Assembly: GCA_030686995.1 (NCBI GenBank)
Contig: CM060708.1
Coordinates: 187,856,749 to 187,920,748 of the forward strand
DNA: 64,000 nucleotides
DNA from: Artemisia argyi
Taxonomy: Eukaryota; Streptophyta; Magnoliopsida; Asterales; Asteraceae
Direction of reading: 5' to 3'
Within the stretch, counting starts at the first letter, position 1. Every line of letters begins with the position of its first letter. This document shows, piece by piece, positions 11,401 through 22,724 of this stretch. The notes beneath the pieces are model-generated. The model had not been told where the DNA came from and made no database searches. It saw only the letters and a list, made by a program, of their open reading frames with translations. The position numbers and the translations under genes are program-made.

Positions 11401-11574
11401 ATATGTTTGATCATTAGCATATATTCGACCCGAAAAACCAACACCGGTATTCGGGTTATTAACGTATTCGTCGAAAAGATGCAGAGATGCAGAAGTGGTG
11501 AATGTAGCTTGTTTTAATTTGCGCGGGAAATGTTGAATTGGGGTGAATAAGAATGTGCCACGTGATAACATCAT
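8467..11574 (-). CDS. DYW-class pentatricopeptide repeat protein (similar to Arabidopsis At4g13650)
   Basis: This is a 1035-residue single-exon protein. PPR proteins of this class bind organelle RNA base by base, and the DYW domain carries out C-to-U editing. An N-terminal stretch rich in R, K, S and T (residues 1-35) suggests an organelle transit peptide. About 24 PLS-type repeats follow, recognisable by recurring VSWNAMISGY-like, NALVSLYARCGSINEA-like and TYGSAV-like blocks. Then come the E/E+ region with KVPGRSWIEV (PG box) and a DYW domain with the zinc/catalytic signature HSEK (near residue 965) and CNDCH (near 1000). The last three residues are DHW rather than DYW. Length and motif order resemble Arabidopsis At4g13650 (about 1060 residues). 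The start is the first Met; a second Met follows directly. Its 3' part was copied at 4950-5070. Confidence 0.95.
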   Translation of the reverse strand: MMLSRGTFLFTPIQHFPRKLKQATFTTSASLHLFDEYVNNPNTGVGFSGRIYANDQTYCWLLEGFLNSGSLLDFKKVHGKILKSGFDNSDVIRSKLVDVYLARNELSCAYKLLDEMPERDLCFWNGVFFGLIGKKMMSNVVFGLFGRMLERGVAPDEVTFANVLRACSGDRVDYCSVRKIHGKIVRLGFGTNYVVCNPLIDLYAKKGDVDSARFVFRGLGMRDNVSWVAMISGFSQNGREEESILLFTEMHDSGILPTPYVFSSVISSCTKIAFFDVGEQLHGLIHKWGFSSETFVCNALVTLYSRCGDLLSAEQVFSKMEHRDGVSYNTLISGLAQKGLSEKALELYEKMQLDTLKPDSVTVASLLSACASVGDLLKGRQLHSYAIKAGMCADIIIEGSLLDLYVKCSDVKTAHEFFLTTEKKNVVLWNVMLVAYGQLGDLHESFRIFSQMQIEGLRPNQYTYPSILRTCTLVGALDLGEQIHSQVVKTGFQPNVYVSSVLIDMYSKHGNLDTAMKILRRLKERDVVSWTAMIAGYAQHNLFVEALKTFEEMIYQGIQSDNIGFSSAISACAGIQAINQGRQIHGQAVVCGYSSDLSIGNALVSLYARCGSINEAYLAFDKINLKDNVSWNALVSGFAQSGNYEESLKVYSQMNEIGIEANMFTYGSAVSAAANTTNITQGRQIHGRMIKTGYNLEPEASNVLITLYSKCGSLDDAKIEFREMTDKNDISWNAMITGYSQHGCGDEAINLFEEMKRDGYTPNYVTFVGVLTACSHVRLVGKGLEYFNSMSQDYGLVPQPEHYACLVDILGRSGLLTRALEFIESMPIEPDAMVWRTLLSACTVHKNKEIGEIAAKRLLELEPEDSATYVLLSNMYAVSGKWDDRNRTRKLMKDRGVKKVPGRSWIEVKNTVHSFFVGDRLHPLADEIYDYLEDLNKRAAAIGYVQDRYSLLNDLEQDQKDPSTCIHSEKLAITFGLLTLSNSVPLRVMKNLRVCNDCHNWIKYVSKICSRSIIVRDSYRFHHFGAGVCSCKDHW

Positions 11575-11777
11575 TATTGGTTGGTGTTGTTTTATAGTGT
11601 GATGAAACCCTCACACACATAAACAAGAAGAAGAAGAAGAAGATATAAACACTTATGAACTAAACATAGTTGACTGCTAACGCTTAATTAGCTTGAGGGT
11701 TTTAAACTAAAATAGTTAAAAAAAAAAAAAAAAAAAAAAAAAATTATGAAACATTTGGGGTGTTTGTTTCCGGGCAT
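11575..11777. other. PPR upstream region with GAA and poly-A runs
   Basis: This is the 5' flank of the minus-strand PPR gene. A GAA-type run lies at 11626-11641 (CTT in the gene sense) and an A run at 11718-11743. No clear TATA box was identified. Confidence 0.5.
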
Positions 11778-12019
11778 CATGGTGAATTCGGTTACTGCCC
11801 CCAGATCGGAAAATGTCTTTTTTAGACAGGGCAACTGAGCAACCGATGAAGTGTCACTTTCTGCAAGTGACAAGTGTTGATTATCTGTCAGGTTTTTGGG
11901 CAACCTGTCAGTTTTTTTGGCAACCGCCGCCAATTTTTGAGCAACTTGGGGCACTTGTCATCATATAGGTCGAGTTGCCCACATTTTTAGATCTGGGGGC
12001 AGGAACCGAATTCACCATG
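11778..12019. mobile_element. MITE with 29-bp terminal inverted repeats
   Basis: The left end (11778-11806) starts CATGGTGAATTCGG and the right end (11991-12019) closes with CCGAATTCACCATG. Over 29 bases the two arms match except one. The element is 242 bp, non-coding, and sits in the 5' flank of the PPR gene. I could not define a target-site duplication, so the superfamily is open. Confidence 0.8.
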
Positions 12020-12044
12020 GTTGTCCGATCTATTTTAGTGATTA

Positions 12045-12265
12045 TCCCTTTGTTTAAGCTTAGGTGGGTATGATTTTAACTTATACGAAGTATTTCAGAA
12101 GCCTAAATTTTTTAGCTTATTTTAAGATTTATGTGCTTATATAAGTTTATTTTTATTATAACAAACTTATATAAGCCCACAAGTCTCAAAATAAGCTAAA
12201 AAATTGAGGATTATTGAATATAAGCCAAAACACAGATAATATAAACTTAAACAAACAACCCCTTT
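12045..12265. mobile_element. Foldback (MITE-like) element
   Basis: An inner inverted repeat pairs TTTTTAGCTTATTTTAAG (from about 12109) with its imperfect complement ending at about 12207. Outer pieces (TTGTTTAAGCTTA and AAACTTAAACAA) also pair. It is AT-rich and non-coding, and would fold into a long hairpin. No reliable target duplication. Confidence 0.6.
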
Positions 12266-12291
12266 GTGAGAGCTTTTAGAAATTATAAAAG

Positions 12292-12895
12292 CATGGGTTG
12301 TCTGTAGTCGGACTCAAGCTTGTCAGAGCTTGAGCTCGATTCGATTAAATGAGCCTTAAGGTAGCCTCGAGCTTTCCACAAGCGGTTTGAATCACTGGTG
12401 TAATGATGCGAGATTTGTCGAGCAACCCGAGCTTGAACTTGAGTCGAGATTTATCAAGTCATGAGTTGAGCTCGAAGTCATATATGCCTCGCCTGAGTTA
12501 TTGTTGAGTTTTTCGAGCTTTTAATTAATATATATGCTTTTCTTACATATTATGTATATTTTATTTGTTTATATGTAGCTAAACTTATTTATGAGTTTAT
12601 TAAGCTTCTCAAGCTAAGCTCGAATCGTATTCAAATCTTATCTTTATATTTTGATTTTAGTTTGTTTAAAATATATAACACACCTAACATCATGAATCCA
12701 CAAATCACAACACAACTGATGTCTGCTTTAGAAAGATAGCATACAAGCCGGTTCCTTACAAATAAAATCAAGATTTTCAAGTCGAGCTTAAGATGAACTC
12801 GAGCTCCCGTCATGAAGGCTCGCTGAGCTCAAGCCGAACATAATATTGTCGAGTTGAGCCTCGTGAAAGTTCGATTCAACTTGTATACACCCCTG
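12292..12895. mobile_element. hAT-like non-autonomous element rich in AGCTCGAG motifs
   Basis: The segment is dense in GAGCTTGAGCTCG-type words and ends in ACACCCCTG, a typical hAT-type terminal sequence. The left end (CATGGGTTGTCTG) is a degraded match to its complement. A relative with an intact AGGGGTGTAAACGAGCC start lies at 25081. The superfamily is inferred from the terminus only. Confidence 0.5.
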
Positions 12896-12935
12896 ATACA
12901 AAACAACCATTAAACAGCCGAGTGTTTGTAACACC

Positions 12936-13265
12936 CCCAAAAATTACAAAAGTGGAGGTGAAAGAGCATTACGCGGATTGTTATACTACTCAATCAAGTT
13001 AAGAAAACATTTTTTACATCTACTCAAAATCCAGTTGTATGAGAGCATCTTCACCTCATTGAAGAAAAGGTCTTTGTTCGGTAGTTTTGGGAAAAGTTCA
13101 TGTTGTTTCTAAATCTCCAAATGGACCATAAGGCTGTTTGAACAACCACGTCGAAAAAATTAGAGTGTTTAGGCCCAAGAGGTACTCGATCTGCCAAATT
13201 GATAACTTCACAAAGGTTGTTGATGCACATGTTCGATATCCTCTACCAATTCAAGATGTTCTTCC
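12936..13265 (-). pseudogene. LINE G, C-terminal part (split by Copia)
   Basis: On the minus strand this reads through a degenerate WSIWRFRNNMNF block, the conserved C-terminal end of plant L1-type ORF2 proteins downstream of the zf-RVT domain. It continues directly into 22725 onward once the Copia element and one copy of its CTTCC target duplication are removed. There are several stops and frameshifts. The 3' UTR reaches about 12930. Confidence 0.75.
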
Positions 13266-13879
13266 TGTTGGAACATTACTAATAAATTTTGGTTGTGTTT
13301 TTATAATTACCCACGAAATAGATATTAGTGACAGTTTTTCTGTCACTAAACCGTCACAAAACCGTCACAAAACCGTTGCTAATTAACCATCATTATTGTA
13401 AAGCGCGTCTAATCGCAATGGTAACGGTTATATCTATTAAAAAGGCATCAGTAAGTGAACCATCGCGACTGTTTGAATCGATTTCAGTTAGCGACGGTTA
13501 TTCTGTTGCTAGGTCGTCGCTAAAGCGTCGCTAATTGTGAACCATTGTGACTGTTATGAAAAGAAGTGTCTCTAAGGCCATTTGAAGGGGTATTGTGACT
13601 GTTTTGAAGGGTCACCATGTGCCTATATATAGAGGACGAATTTGTCACTTTGGAATCATCAAAAACACACAAACATCATTCATTTCCATCATCATAACAT
13701 AACCGATTCGCTAGATTCAAGTTTCATACTTGATTTGATTGTTGTATCCTCTAAACAGTTCGTACTAGATAGGACGAATTTCTGTTTAAGGACACTGCTA
13801 AACGCAGGCCTCAATCTGTTGATATAATCTTACAATTATATACAAAACAATTTGTATTACGATTATATTTTTCCTAACA
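13266..13879 (+). repeat. Copia 5' LTR
   Basis: Runs TGTTGG to CCTAACA. Contains tandem CCGTCACAAAA units near 13350; the 3' LTR has lost one such 11-bp unit. CTATATATAGAGG near 13625 is the likely TATA region. Confidence 0.95.
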
Positions 13880-13902
13880 ATCTTAAACAGAAATTTTCAG
13901 AG

Positions 13903-16139
13903 ATGGATCAAACGGTTCAGAAACCGCATGTTGAAAAACCTGAAAAATTCAAAGGGTCTGATTTTCGTCGTTGGCAACAAAAGATGTTGTTTATTTGACA
14001 ACGTTGCACGTGTCAAATGTTCTCACGGATTCTGAACCAACAGATCCGTATGCGGAGGGACATAATGTTCCTACTGAAGCACAAGTGGCAGACTATGAAA
14101 GGGCCGCCTCACAATGGAATCATAATGAATATAATTGCAGAAATTATCTTCTGAATGCTTTGGATGATTCCTTGTATGATATTTATTCTTCCTTTACAAG
14201 TGCGAGGGAAATATGGATATTTTTGGAAAAGAAATACAGGACTGAAGTTGCATGTTCTAAGAAGTTTGTTGTTGGAAAATTTTTAAACTTCAAGATGAAT
14301 GATGCAAAGCCTGTTGTAAAGCAAGTGGAAGAACTCCAAATCATAGTCCATGAATTGGAAGTAGAAGGCATGGGTATAAACTCTAACTTTCTTGTTGGTT
14401 CTATTATTGAAAAATTACCTCAATCCTGGAAAAACTTTAAGTTATATCTTAAACATTTGACTGACAATATGAGTTTTGAGCAACTTGTTCTTAAAATTCG
14501 TGTTGAGGAAGATAACAGGATGCAGGAAAAGGCTGATGCAAATTCGATAGAGCCAGATGCAAACATGGTTGGAGAAAGCTCTTCCAAATCAAAGAACTAC
14601 CACAAAAACAACAAAAAGGGTGGTGGTTCTGGACAAAATTCTTCCAAGGATAAGAAGAAAGATTACACCGAACAGAAGAGCAACAACTTCAAGAAAGTTT
14701 ATCATTGTTGGGTCTGTGGGAAACCTGGTCATAAAGCCAAGGATTGTCGCCACAAGAAAGAGCATGGAGGTGGAAATTCTGGAGGAAATTCCAACCAAGC
14801 AAACTATGTCGCCTCCCCAACAGAATTTGCTGGAGTAATTGAAGCCTACTTGACTACAAATGATGTTGATTGGTGGTTGGATACTGGTGCAACAAAGCAC
14901 ATATGTAATTCAAGAAGTATGTTTGTTTCTTACCAAAAGGTGAATGAAACTGAACCAATGTTTATGGGGAATGGAACTTCTTCAAAGATTGAAGGAAAAG
15001 GCAAAGTCATATTGAAGCTGACTTCTGGAAAAGATCTTGTGCTCTCAAACGTGTTGCATGTGCCTAACATCACCAAGAATCTGATTTCTGGCCCTATTCT
15101 TAGTAATAAGGGATTTAAACTTGTATTTGAATCAGATAAATTTGTAATCACCAAGGGTGGTGTGTATGTAGGAAATGGTTACCTTGATCAGGGACTCTTT
15201 AAACTAAGTATTGTAACAAATGACAATGTTATTAATAATAATAACGCGGGCACTAGCACCGCTTCTGTGTATATGATTGATCCTTCTTTCTTATGGCATT
15301 CTAGATTATGCCATGTTAATTTCCGTTCCTTGGAAAGAATGATAAACTTAGGCATGTTGCCTAAATGTACAATGGATAAAATATCCAAGTGTGAAATTTG
15401 TGTTGAATCTAAATACACAAGTCATTCACATAAATCTGTAGAAAAATCAAATGAAATACTTGGTTTAATTCATACAGATTTATGTGATTTCAAAGCAACA
15501 CCATCAAGAGGAGGAAATAATTATTATATTACTTTCATTGATGATTGTAGCAAATTTTGTTATGTGTACTTAATAAATACCAAAGATGAAGCCTTGAATA
15601 TGTTTAAGACATATAAGGCAGAAGTTGAAAATCAATTAGACAAAAAGATAAAAATTCTAAGGTCTGATAGAGGAGGAGAATATGAATCCAATGACTTTGC
15701 TAAATTTTGTTCTACTTATGGTATTGTACACCAAACAACAGCCCCATACACCCCACAACAAAATGGTGTAGCTGAACGTAAGAATAGAACATTGAAGAAC
15801 ATGATTAATTCAATGTTAATTACTTCAGGGGCTCCTCATAGTCTATGGGGTGAAGCATGTCTTGCTGCAAATACAATGTTGAATAAAATTCCTCATAAAA
15901 AGAGTGACAAATCTCCATATCAATTATGGAAAGGAAAGCAACCTTCTTATAAAAGGATGAAAGTGTGGGGTTGTTTGGCAAAGGTTCAAATACCTTTACC
16001 AAAGAGAACCAAACTTGGATCCAAAACAGTTGATTGTGTTTATCTTGGTCCAGCAAAGAATAGTGCTGCTTATAGGTTTCCTGGTTTACAAATCCAATGT
16101 AGAGGATATAAGCAAAAACACAATTATAGAATCTGCTGA
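13903..16139 (+). pseudogene. Copia gag-protease-integrase region
   Basis: The natural Gag start is the ATG at 13903. A one-base loss near 13988 puts a stop after MLFI, so the long open frame only begins at 13971. From 13971 the 722-codon frame holds, in order: Gag; the zinc knuckle CWVCGKPGHKAKDC (CX2CX4HX4C); the protease core WWLDTGATKHIC; the pre-integrase block WHSRLCHVNF; and integrase with HTDLCDF, SDRGGEY and TPQQNGVAERKNRT, which supply the D, D and E residues. A frameshift near 16075 diverts the frame to a stop at 16137-16139. It cannot make the full polyprotein. Confidence 0.92.
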
Positions 16140-17026
16140 AGCAGATTTCTTTGAGAATATCTTTCCTTATAAGGATAAAAAGAAACAAATCTCAAATCCA
16201 AGGAAAAGAGTATTTGATGATCAATTGTCTCTAGATCAAAGAGAAAACAATTATGAGGTTCAACAAGAGAATGATGAACCTAGAAGAAGTAAGCGTGCAA
16301 AAGTCCGGATTATATGACCTATATTGTGAATGAAGAACCACAAACATATAAGGCTGCTATGGAGTCATCAGAAGCACCTTATTGGCAAGAGGCTATTCAA
16401 AGCGAAATAGACTCAATTGTGCATAATAATACATGAAAATTGGTTGATCTACCTTCGGGACATAAACCAATAGGCCATAAGTGGATCTTCAAAAAGAAAC
16501 TAAGACCTGATGGTACCATAGAGAAGTATAAGGCTCGTTTAGTAGCAAAAGGATACCATCAAAAAGAAGGTCAAGATTTCTTTGACACTTATTCGCCGGT
16601 TACAAGGATAACCTCTATAAGAACGTTAATGGCAATAGCCGCAATTCACAACCTGATTATACATCAAATGGATGTGAAAACTGCGTTCTTAAATGGTGAA
16701 TTAGATGAAGAAATCTATATGCAACAACCCGAGGGTTTTGTAGTCAAAGGTCAAGAGCATAAGGTATGTAAATTGGTTAAATCTCTTTACGGCCTTAAAC
16801 AAGCTCCAAAGCAATGGCATGAGAAGTTTGATAACACTCTTTTATCAAACGGCTATCAAATAAACGAATGTGATAAATGTGTCTATGTTAAACAATACAA
16901 AAATGCATTTGTCATTATTTGTTTATATGTAGATGATATGTTGATCATGGGAACAAATATGGATGTTATAAACCAAACCAAGAAAATGCTTCATTCTTCA
17001 TTTGAGATGAAAGACATGGGAGAAGC
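16140..17026 (+). pseudogene. Copia reverse transcriptase, first part
   Basis: Frames shift between 16015-16317 (integrase tail, rich in K and R) and 16440-17063. In-frame stops occur at 16315-16317 and at 16435-16437, the latter in a conserved W position. RT blocks include HKWIFKKKL, RLVAKGYHQKEG, MDVKTAFLNGE, LYGLKQAPKQW and the catalytic CLYVDDML near 16925. The frame is broken at 17026 by solo LTR E, after MKDMGEA; RT resumes at 20684. Confidence 0.93.
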
Positions 17027-17688
17027 TGTGACAAACGGTAATTTTTCACCCTTTATTAAATAGTAAATATTAATTTATTAGTGCCCAACTATTTGAAATA
17101 AGCATTCATAAGCTTACATAACTATTCGGGAAGCAAACCCGCATACTGCGACTTACGACAACTCATAACAACGACCATACTTATCAGAAAATGTGAAAAC
17201 ATTATTTTCTGACCTATACTGATAGTTATTACCGAACCGATATTTTATCTCGAGCACAGCACGACACGCGTACCGACAGTACTTTAATTACGGCAACAAT
17301 ACAATAATTAATAAACAGTACTATAAATACGTTCTTATATTACTATTATTAAGACGTTTCCCGTAGATATATTTTTCACATTCGTGTCAGACCAAAAATA
17401 TTACGTTACAGCGAAACTCAGCGAAACACGGGGTATACAAGACCCACTCACCTTAAAGTGAGCATAAAAGTTAAATAACATTTCTACTCCACCATTTAGT
17501 ATATACATTTAAAAAAAAAAAAAATAAAAAAAAAAAAAAAAAAAAAAAAATCCCCCACGCCTCATACTCCTCCAAAACAAATAAAAGATACACGTACTCT
17601 TTTCTCTCTTCCCCACAAAACGCGTATTCAACTTCTTTCTTCAAGAAAATCATATCTGCTTTCTCTCTCTCTTCCCAAGAGCGGATCT

Positions 17689-17739
<51 letters not shown>

Positions 17740-20683
17740 AGAAGAAAATCAAGAAAACATGTGATAAAAATCCATTCTAGTCTCGGATTCCTCTCCAAGG
17801 ATAACCCTTGCACGCCAAAGGGATACTTTCCACTGTCAATCCCTTTTTCCAGCCAAGATGAGTCACGGGTGACTAGAGGAAGACTCAAAGATTTGTTTTT
17901 AGTCCATTTATAGTTAAAAACGAGTTTCAAAATCAAAGGCAAGTATTAGGGTTTCCATTTTTTTTTACCTTTTATCCCATCCGATTCATAGTGGCACCAC
18001 ATCCCTTCTTGGTGTGGGTTGCGGCTTGGATTCGGATTTGGGTTCACTTTGTTGTCATCTCTTTCAAAAGGTATTGTAAGAAACTAAAACTCTCTTGTTG
18101 TATTTTAATGTCTTCGATTCGTATATATAATGTTCTAAGTGGTTTTGTTGATTTATTTAAACCGATATCATTATATCAAAATTTTATGAAGTCTTGTAAT
18201 TATTCGATGTTAGAGATTATGTTACAAGTTGTGCTTGATTTTTCTAAAAGTTGATTCTTGATTTTTTTTATAAGACTTTCGACATGATCTTGTCTAAAAA
18301 TATTGATGTGGTTAACTTCGGTATCGATTTGGTTTAAATCCAAAATCTGTAAACATAAGTTGTTGTAGTTGCTAGTTAAGTGTGGCCCAATTTTATTTAA
18401 TCACAAATATGAAACTTGAATATTGGCTTAAGGAAATGTCTATTTTAACTTGTTAGTGCGCACTATAGCTATTCCGGTTAGTCATGTCTTTGTTTGGTCT
18501 CGATGTGAGTCGGAACCCACTGTGGTCGAACCACAGTGGTGTTGCTGGGGTATGTCGAATGTTGTGCTCATGTCGAGCCAAAGAGGTGAAACTTGTTAAG
18601 AGTAGACTTAAGAAGATGATATGGACCTGTGTATGTTGAAATATAAGTTGGGTCAAAACTAATTTATTTAGTTATTATTAATTTTCTTCCTACCTACTAT
18701 CGGGTGAGATAGCAGATGGAAATTTAGTGATAAATCTGTTTGCAAATTGTATTCTGGTTGTTTGTTTCACCTTGGGCCAACGCCCACATCTCTTCGACTA
18801 AAAGAGTGCATTTGATATTTGTGTTGCTAGTTTGCTACAGCCCATCCCATTTCCTTCCTTAAAGTTGACTTATCTATCTCGTCAAAACTTCGCGACATAC
18901 CTAAAGCTATACGACGCGTTTTATAAATGAGTTCTAAAACAAACCACAACATACTACACATGAAACTATAAGTTAGCATATAAATTTAAGGACCTATAGA
19001 AACTAGATTAAACTAAATATACAAGCCTTAACTTATTTCAAAACTTTTGATTCATATTACTTTATTTAGACTTAACATGGCTCGTTTTAAATTTTATAAT
19101 CAAAATTTAATATTTTCATACCATTAAACTATAAGTTTAGTCAAACTAATGAAAATATTAGTTATAACTTATTTTGAGGTCATTAATATGCGAGGTTTAT
19201 TAAGCTAACTAACACACTTAAGCTTACAAATTTTTTTATAAACATTATATCGCGGTTCATTAGTTTAATGTGGATAGTTTAATTATAATCATCTCGGTAA
19301 CACTACACGTGTATACGGGTCACGCCCAACCTTTGTAAAAATCCTACAATCAAAGTGCTTTCAACAAAACTTATAAACGGACAATAAACAAAATATTTAA
19401 ACAAACGTACTTTATTAAAATATATGGGTTACTAGCTTATTTTTAAATATAAAACTTAAATAAGGTCACTACATGATTACATACTCTTATTTATAATAGT
19501 ATCAAACATATTTTTTTAAAATATGAATACACTTCTAACGGCAAGACTATTATATTCCGTCAACGTCTAATATTTATCGTAATTACTCTACGTACTCTAT
19601 CTTTCAATTATTGTCGAACCATAGGATTATCCATCTTTGATATTTTATTATTGTCTACGTATATACTAATACACTTCCATGAGCCAATACTTACTCACAC
19701 TTAGAAAATTGTTTTCAAACTTAAACGCTGCCACACAAGCAATAACGGCGCAAACATTTTTTTTAAAACTTTTAAACTCACTTAAACATCGTTGAGTCTT
19801 AATTGGTATTGTAAACTAAAATTGCCGTACTATTCTAGGTCGCGCGTCGGTGCCGCTCACTATCACTATTTGACTTTTCGCTATCGAGACTACTAATCAC
19901 TAAGGTGAGTTTATAGCCCCACTTTACTTATACTCGTTTACAAAACTATGGGGTGAGAAACATGCAAAACATTTTCTGGACCATGCTATTATTTCTCAAC
20001 ACTATTGCGTAGTTAGCCTAAGCCCTGAACCCACTGTTATGCCCACTTTCATGAACCGTTAATTCCTGTTAGGAAGCGCGATTGATATAAATAGATCTAT
20101 TGGGGGTAACTCCCCCGTTTGGTTGGCCAGACGGGTCAATGCGAACGTATACCAAGTCGGATTACGAGTGTATTGGGTTAAACACTCGCTATGGGCCCTC
20201 ACTATTATTATATGTGCTACATTGTGGCATACTAAACTGTTTAGCTTCGGTTGCATGAACTTAGTGCTAGCGCGATAGACTATTTTTGTATGACATTATA
20301 TGCGTTGTAATGTTTGTACACAAAACTATTGGTCCACATTACTTTACTGATAAACCTATAGACTCACCAGCTTTTTGCTGACTTTTAGCATGTTTTACTC
20401 AGGTGTTTGAGCTACTTATTTTCGACAAGGCATGGCAAGGCGATGGTCATAATCTATTTACCTAAGTGTTTTTACACAACATTATGACTTGTTTTTATGG
20501 GACCAATCGACGTTGAGCTTATCTATTTACTTTAAAACTTGATGTAAACTTGAATGGATTTTAATGAAATGTATTTGTAACGGAGTATGTATTCCGTTCT
20601 TTATTATCTTGTGTTGTGATCTCCAATTTAGTAGCACCCCATGACCCGAATACTTCCGCTGTACCGATTTTGGGGGTGTTACA
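17027..20683. mobile_element. Solo LTR E (3.66 kb) inside the Copia RT
   Basis: Starts TGTGACAAACGG and ends GGGGGTGTTACA. It is flanked by GAAGC (17022-17026) and GGAGC (20684-20688), a target duplication with one change. Removing the element and one copy restores the RT reading context. It has no coding region but long A/T runs (17511-17550, 17690-17737). A block near 19901 (GGTGAGTTTATAGCCCCACTTT) matches solo LTR D near 45178, so both belong to one large-LTR family. The family is probably Ty3/Gypsy by its TGTAACA/TGTTACA ends, but this is inference. Confidence 0.85.
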
Positions 20684-21538
20684 GGAGCAGATGTCATTCT
20701 TGGTTTAAGGATTCAAAAGAATTCCAATGGATACATCCTTACCCAATCTCATTACATTGAGAAGACCCTTAAGAAATTTGGGCACTATAATGATAGACCG
20801 GTTGTAACTCCCTTTGATCCTAAGGTTCAACTCAAAAAGAACAAAGGACAAAGTGTATCTCAGTTACAATATACACAAGTACTAGGAAGCTTGATGTATA
20901 TAATGAACTGTACACGACCGGATTTGGCATATAGTATAAGTCGGCTTAGTCGATATTCACATAACCCTGGGAGAGATCATTGGGATGCACTAGTCAGAGT
21001 GCTTCAATATCTTAAGCATACAATGGCTTATGGGTTACATTACACTAAATATCCTCCTGTGTTAGAAGGATTTTGTGATGCAAATTGGATTTCCAATCAT
21101 AATGAAGGAAAGTCCACAAGTGGCTATGTATTTACACTTGGAGGGGCTGCAGTTTCATGGAAATCATCTAAGCAAACTGTGAATACCCGATCAACAATGG
21201 AAGCAGAATTTGTAGCCTTAGACAAAGCTGCTGAAGAAGCAGAATGGCTTAAAAGCTTTCTAGAGGGTATTCCCTTGTGGCCAAAACCTGTGACTGCTAT
21301 GTGTATACATTGTGATAGTATGGCTGCTCTTACCAGAGCAAAGAATCAAATCTATAACGACAAGTCAAGACACATAAGACATCGCCACAATACGATAAAG
21401 GACTTGTTAAGAAATAGAATCATTTCCATTGACTACGTTAAGTCAAAGGAAAATATAGCAGATCCTTTGACAAAAGGCCTTTGTAGAGAACAAGTCATAT
21501 TTACATCGAGGGGTATGGGCTTAAAGCCAACACAATGA
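20684..21538 (+). pseudogene. Copia RT end and RNase H
   Basis: Continues RT with [15 protein letters not shown], then [15 protein letters not shown]. RNase H follows with [19 protein letters not shown] and HCDSMAAL, which supply the acidic active-site residues, and ends near [12 protein letters not shown]. This part has no stop and is well preserved. It is cut off from the first part of RT by solo LTR E. Confidence 0.94.
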
Positions 21539-22118
21539 GTAACTACTCGGCGGAAACCTAACCTAGCAAAATTGGAGATCCCATGGTCTAGGTTCAATAG
21601 GAAAACTCAAAAAGTACCAACACACAGGTATGCCCATTCCTATGATGAATGTTGTGTGTTTTTCCGTTGATGATTGAGGGCTGAATTCTAATTCTTAATA
21701 ATGCTAATGGCTTTTACAGTGGAATACTACGGAATATTCTTGATTTTCATTACCTATACGAGATTGATGTGTGGTCGCATCTTTGGGAACCAGATGGCTA
21801 AATTCTCTAAAATTCTCATGAATAAGGATATGTTCACGACCGAAATGAACACAACGGTAAGAATCTGTTATTACATAAATATGATATATGTGATACTTAT
21901 TGTCTCGATTTACTACAAAACGTGGCTAGTTCAAGACTTATGTTCACTATACACAAAGTAAATCCGATATGTACTCACTAGGATAGGTTCAAGTCCAAAA
22001 GACACCTAATCTGATGCATGTCATATTACATTTGATAGAAATAAAATAATAAGTAATTTTCTTATTTTCTATTCAAATGTGGGGTATTATTGGTGTTTGA
22101 ATAGAAAATGTGGGGTAT
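21539..22118 (+). other. Copia non-coding region before 3' LTR, with doubled polypurine-like block
   Basis: No gene. Just before the 3' LTR the block AATGTGGGGTATT occurs twice (about 22076-22088 and 22108-22119). One of these is probably the plus-strand primer tract. Confidence 0.6.
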
Positions 22119-22724
22119 TGTTGGAACATTACTAATAAATTTTGGTTGTGTTTTTATAATTACCCACGAAATAGATATTAGTGACAGTTTTTCTGTCACT
22201 AAACCGTCGCAAAACCGTTGCTAATTAACCATCATTATTGTAAAGACGCGTCTAATCGCAATGGTAACAGTTATATCTATTAAAAAGGCATCATTAAGTG
22301 AACCATCGCGACTGTTTGAATCGATTTCAGTTAGCGACGGTTATTCTGTTGCTAGGTCGTCGCTAAAGCGTCGGCTAATTGTGAACCATTGTGACTGTTA
22401 CGAAAAGAAGTGTCTCTAAGGCCATTTGAAGGGGGTATTGTGACTGTTTTGAAGGGTCACCATGTGCCTATATATAGAGGACGAACTTGTCACTTTGGAA
22501 TCATCAAAAACATACAAACATCATTCATTTCCATCATCATAACATAACCGATTCGCTAGATTCAAGTTTCATACTTGATTTGATTGTTGTATCCTCTAAA
22601 CAGTTCGTACTAGATAGGACGAATTTCTGTTTAAGGACACTGCTAAACACAGGCCTCAATCTGTTGATATAATCTTACGATTATATACAAAACAATTTGT
22701 ATTACGATTATATTTTTCCTAACA
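22119..22724 (+). repeat. Copia 3' LTR
   Basis: Matches the 5' LTR end to end with few substitutions. Ends CCTAACA and is followed by the target duplication CTTCC. Confidence 0.95.

Larger units (their letters stand above)
13266..22724 (+). mobile_element. Ty1/Copia retrotransposon, complete ends, coding region damaged
   Basis: LTRs of 614 bp (13266-13879) and 606 bp (22119-22724) both start TGTTGG and end CCTAACA. The element is flanked by the perfect 5-bp duplication CTTCC (13261-13265 and 22725-22729). Order inside is Gag, protease, integrase, RT, RNase H, which is the Copia order. I count about seven or eight substitutions and four indels between the LTRs, so the insertion is recent on a plant scale. 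It interrupts LINE G and is itself interrupted by solo LTR E. It was not assigned to a Copia lineage. Confidence 0.97.

Noticed and set aside
12931..12941. TGTAACACCC as the start of another large LTR
   Set aside because: The following sequence reads as the 3' UTR and C-terminus of minus-strand LINE G, and no matching right end or target duplication was found.
17471..17942. Two minus-strand frames with poly-F stretches
   Set aside because: They come from A/T homopolymer runs in solo LTR E.
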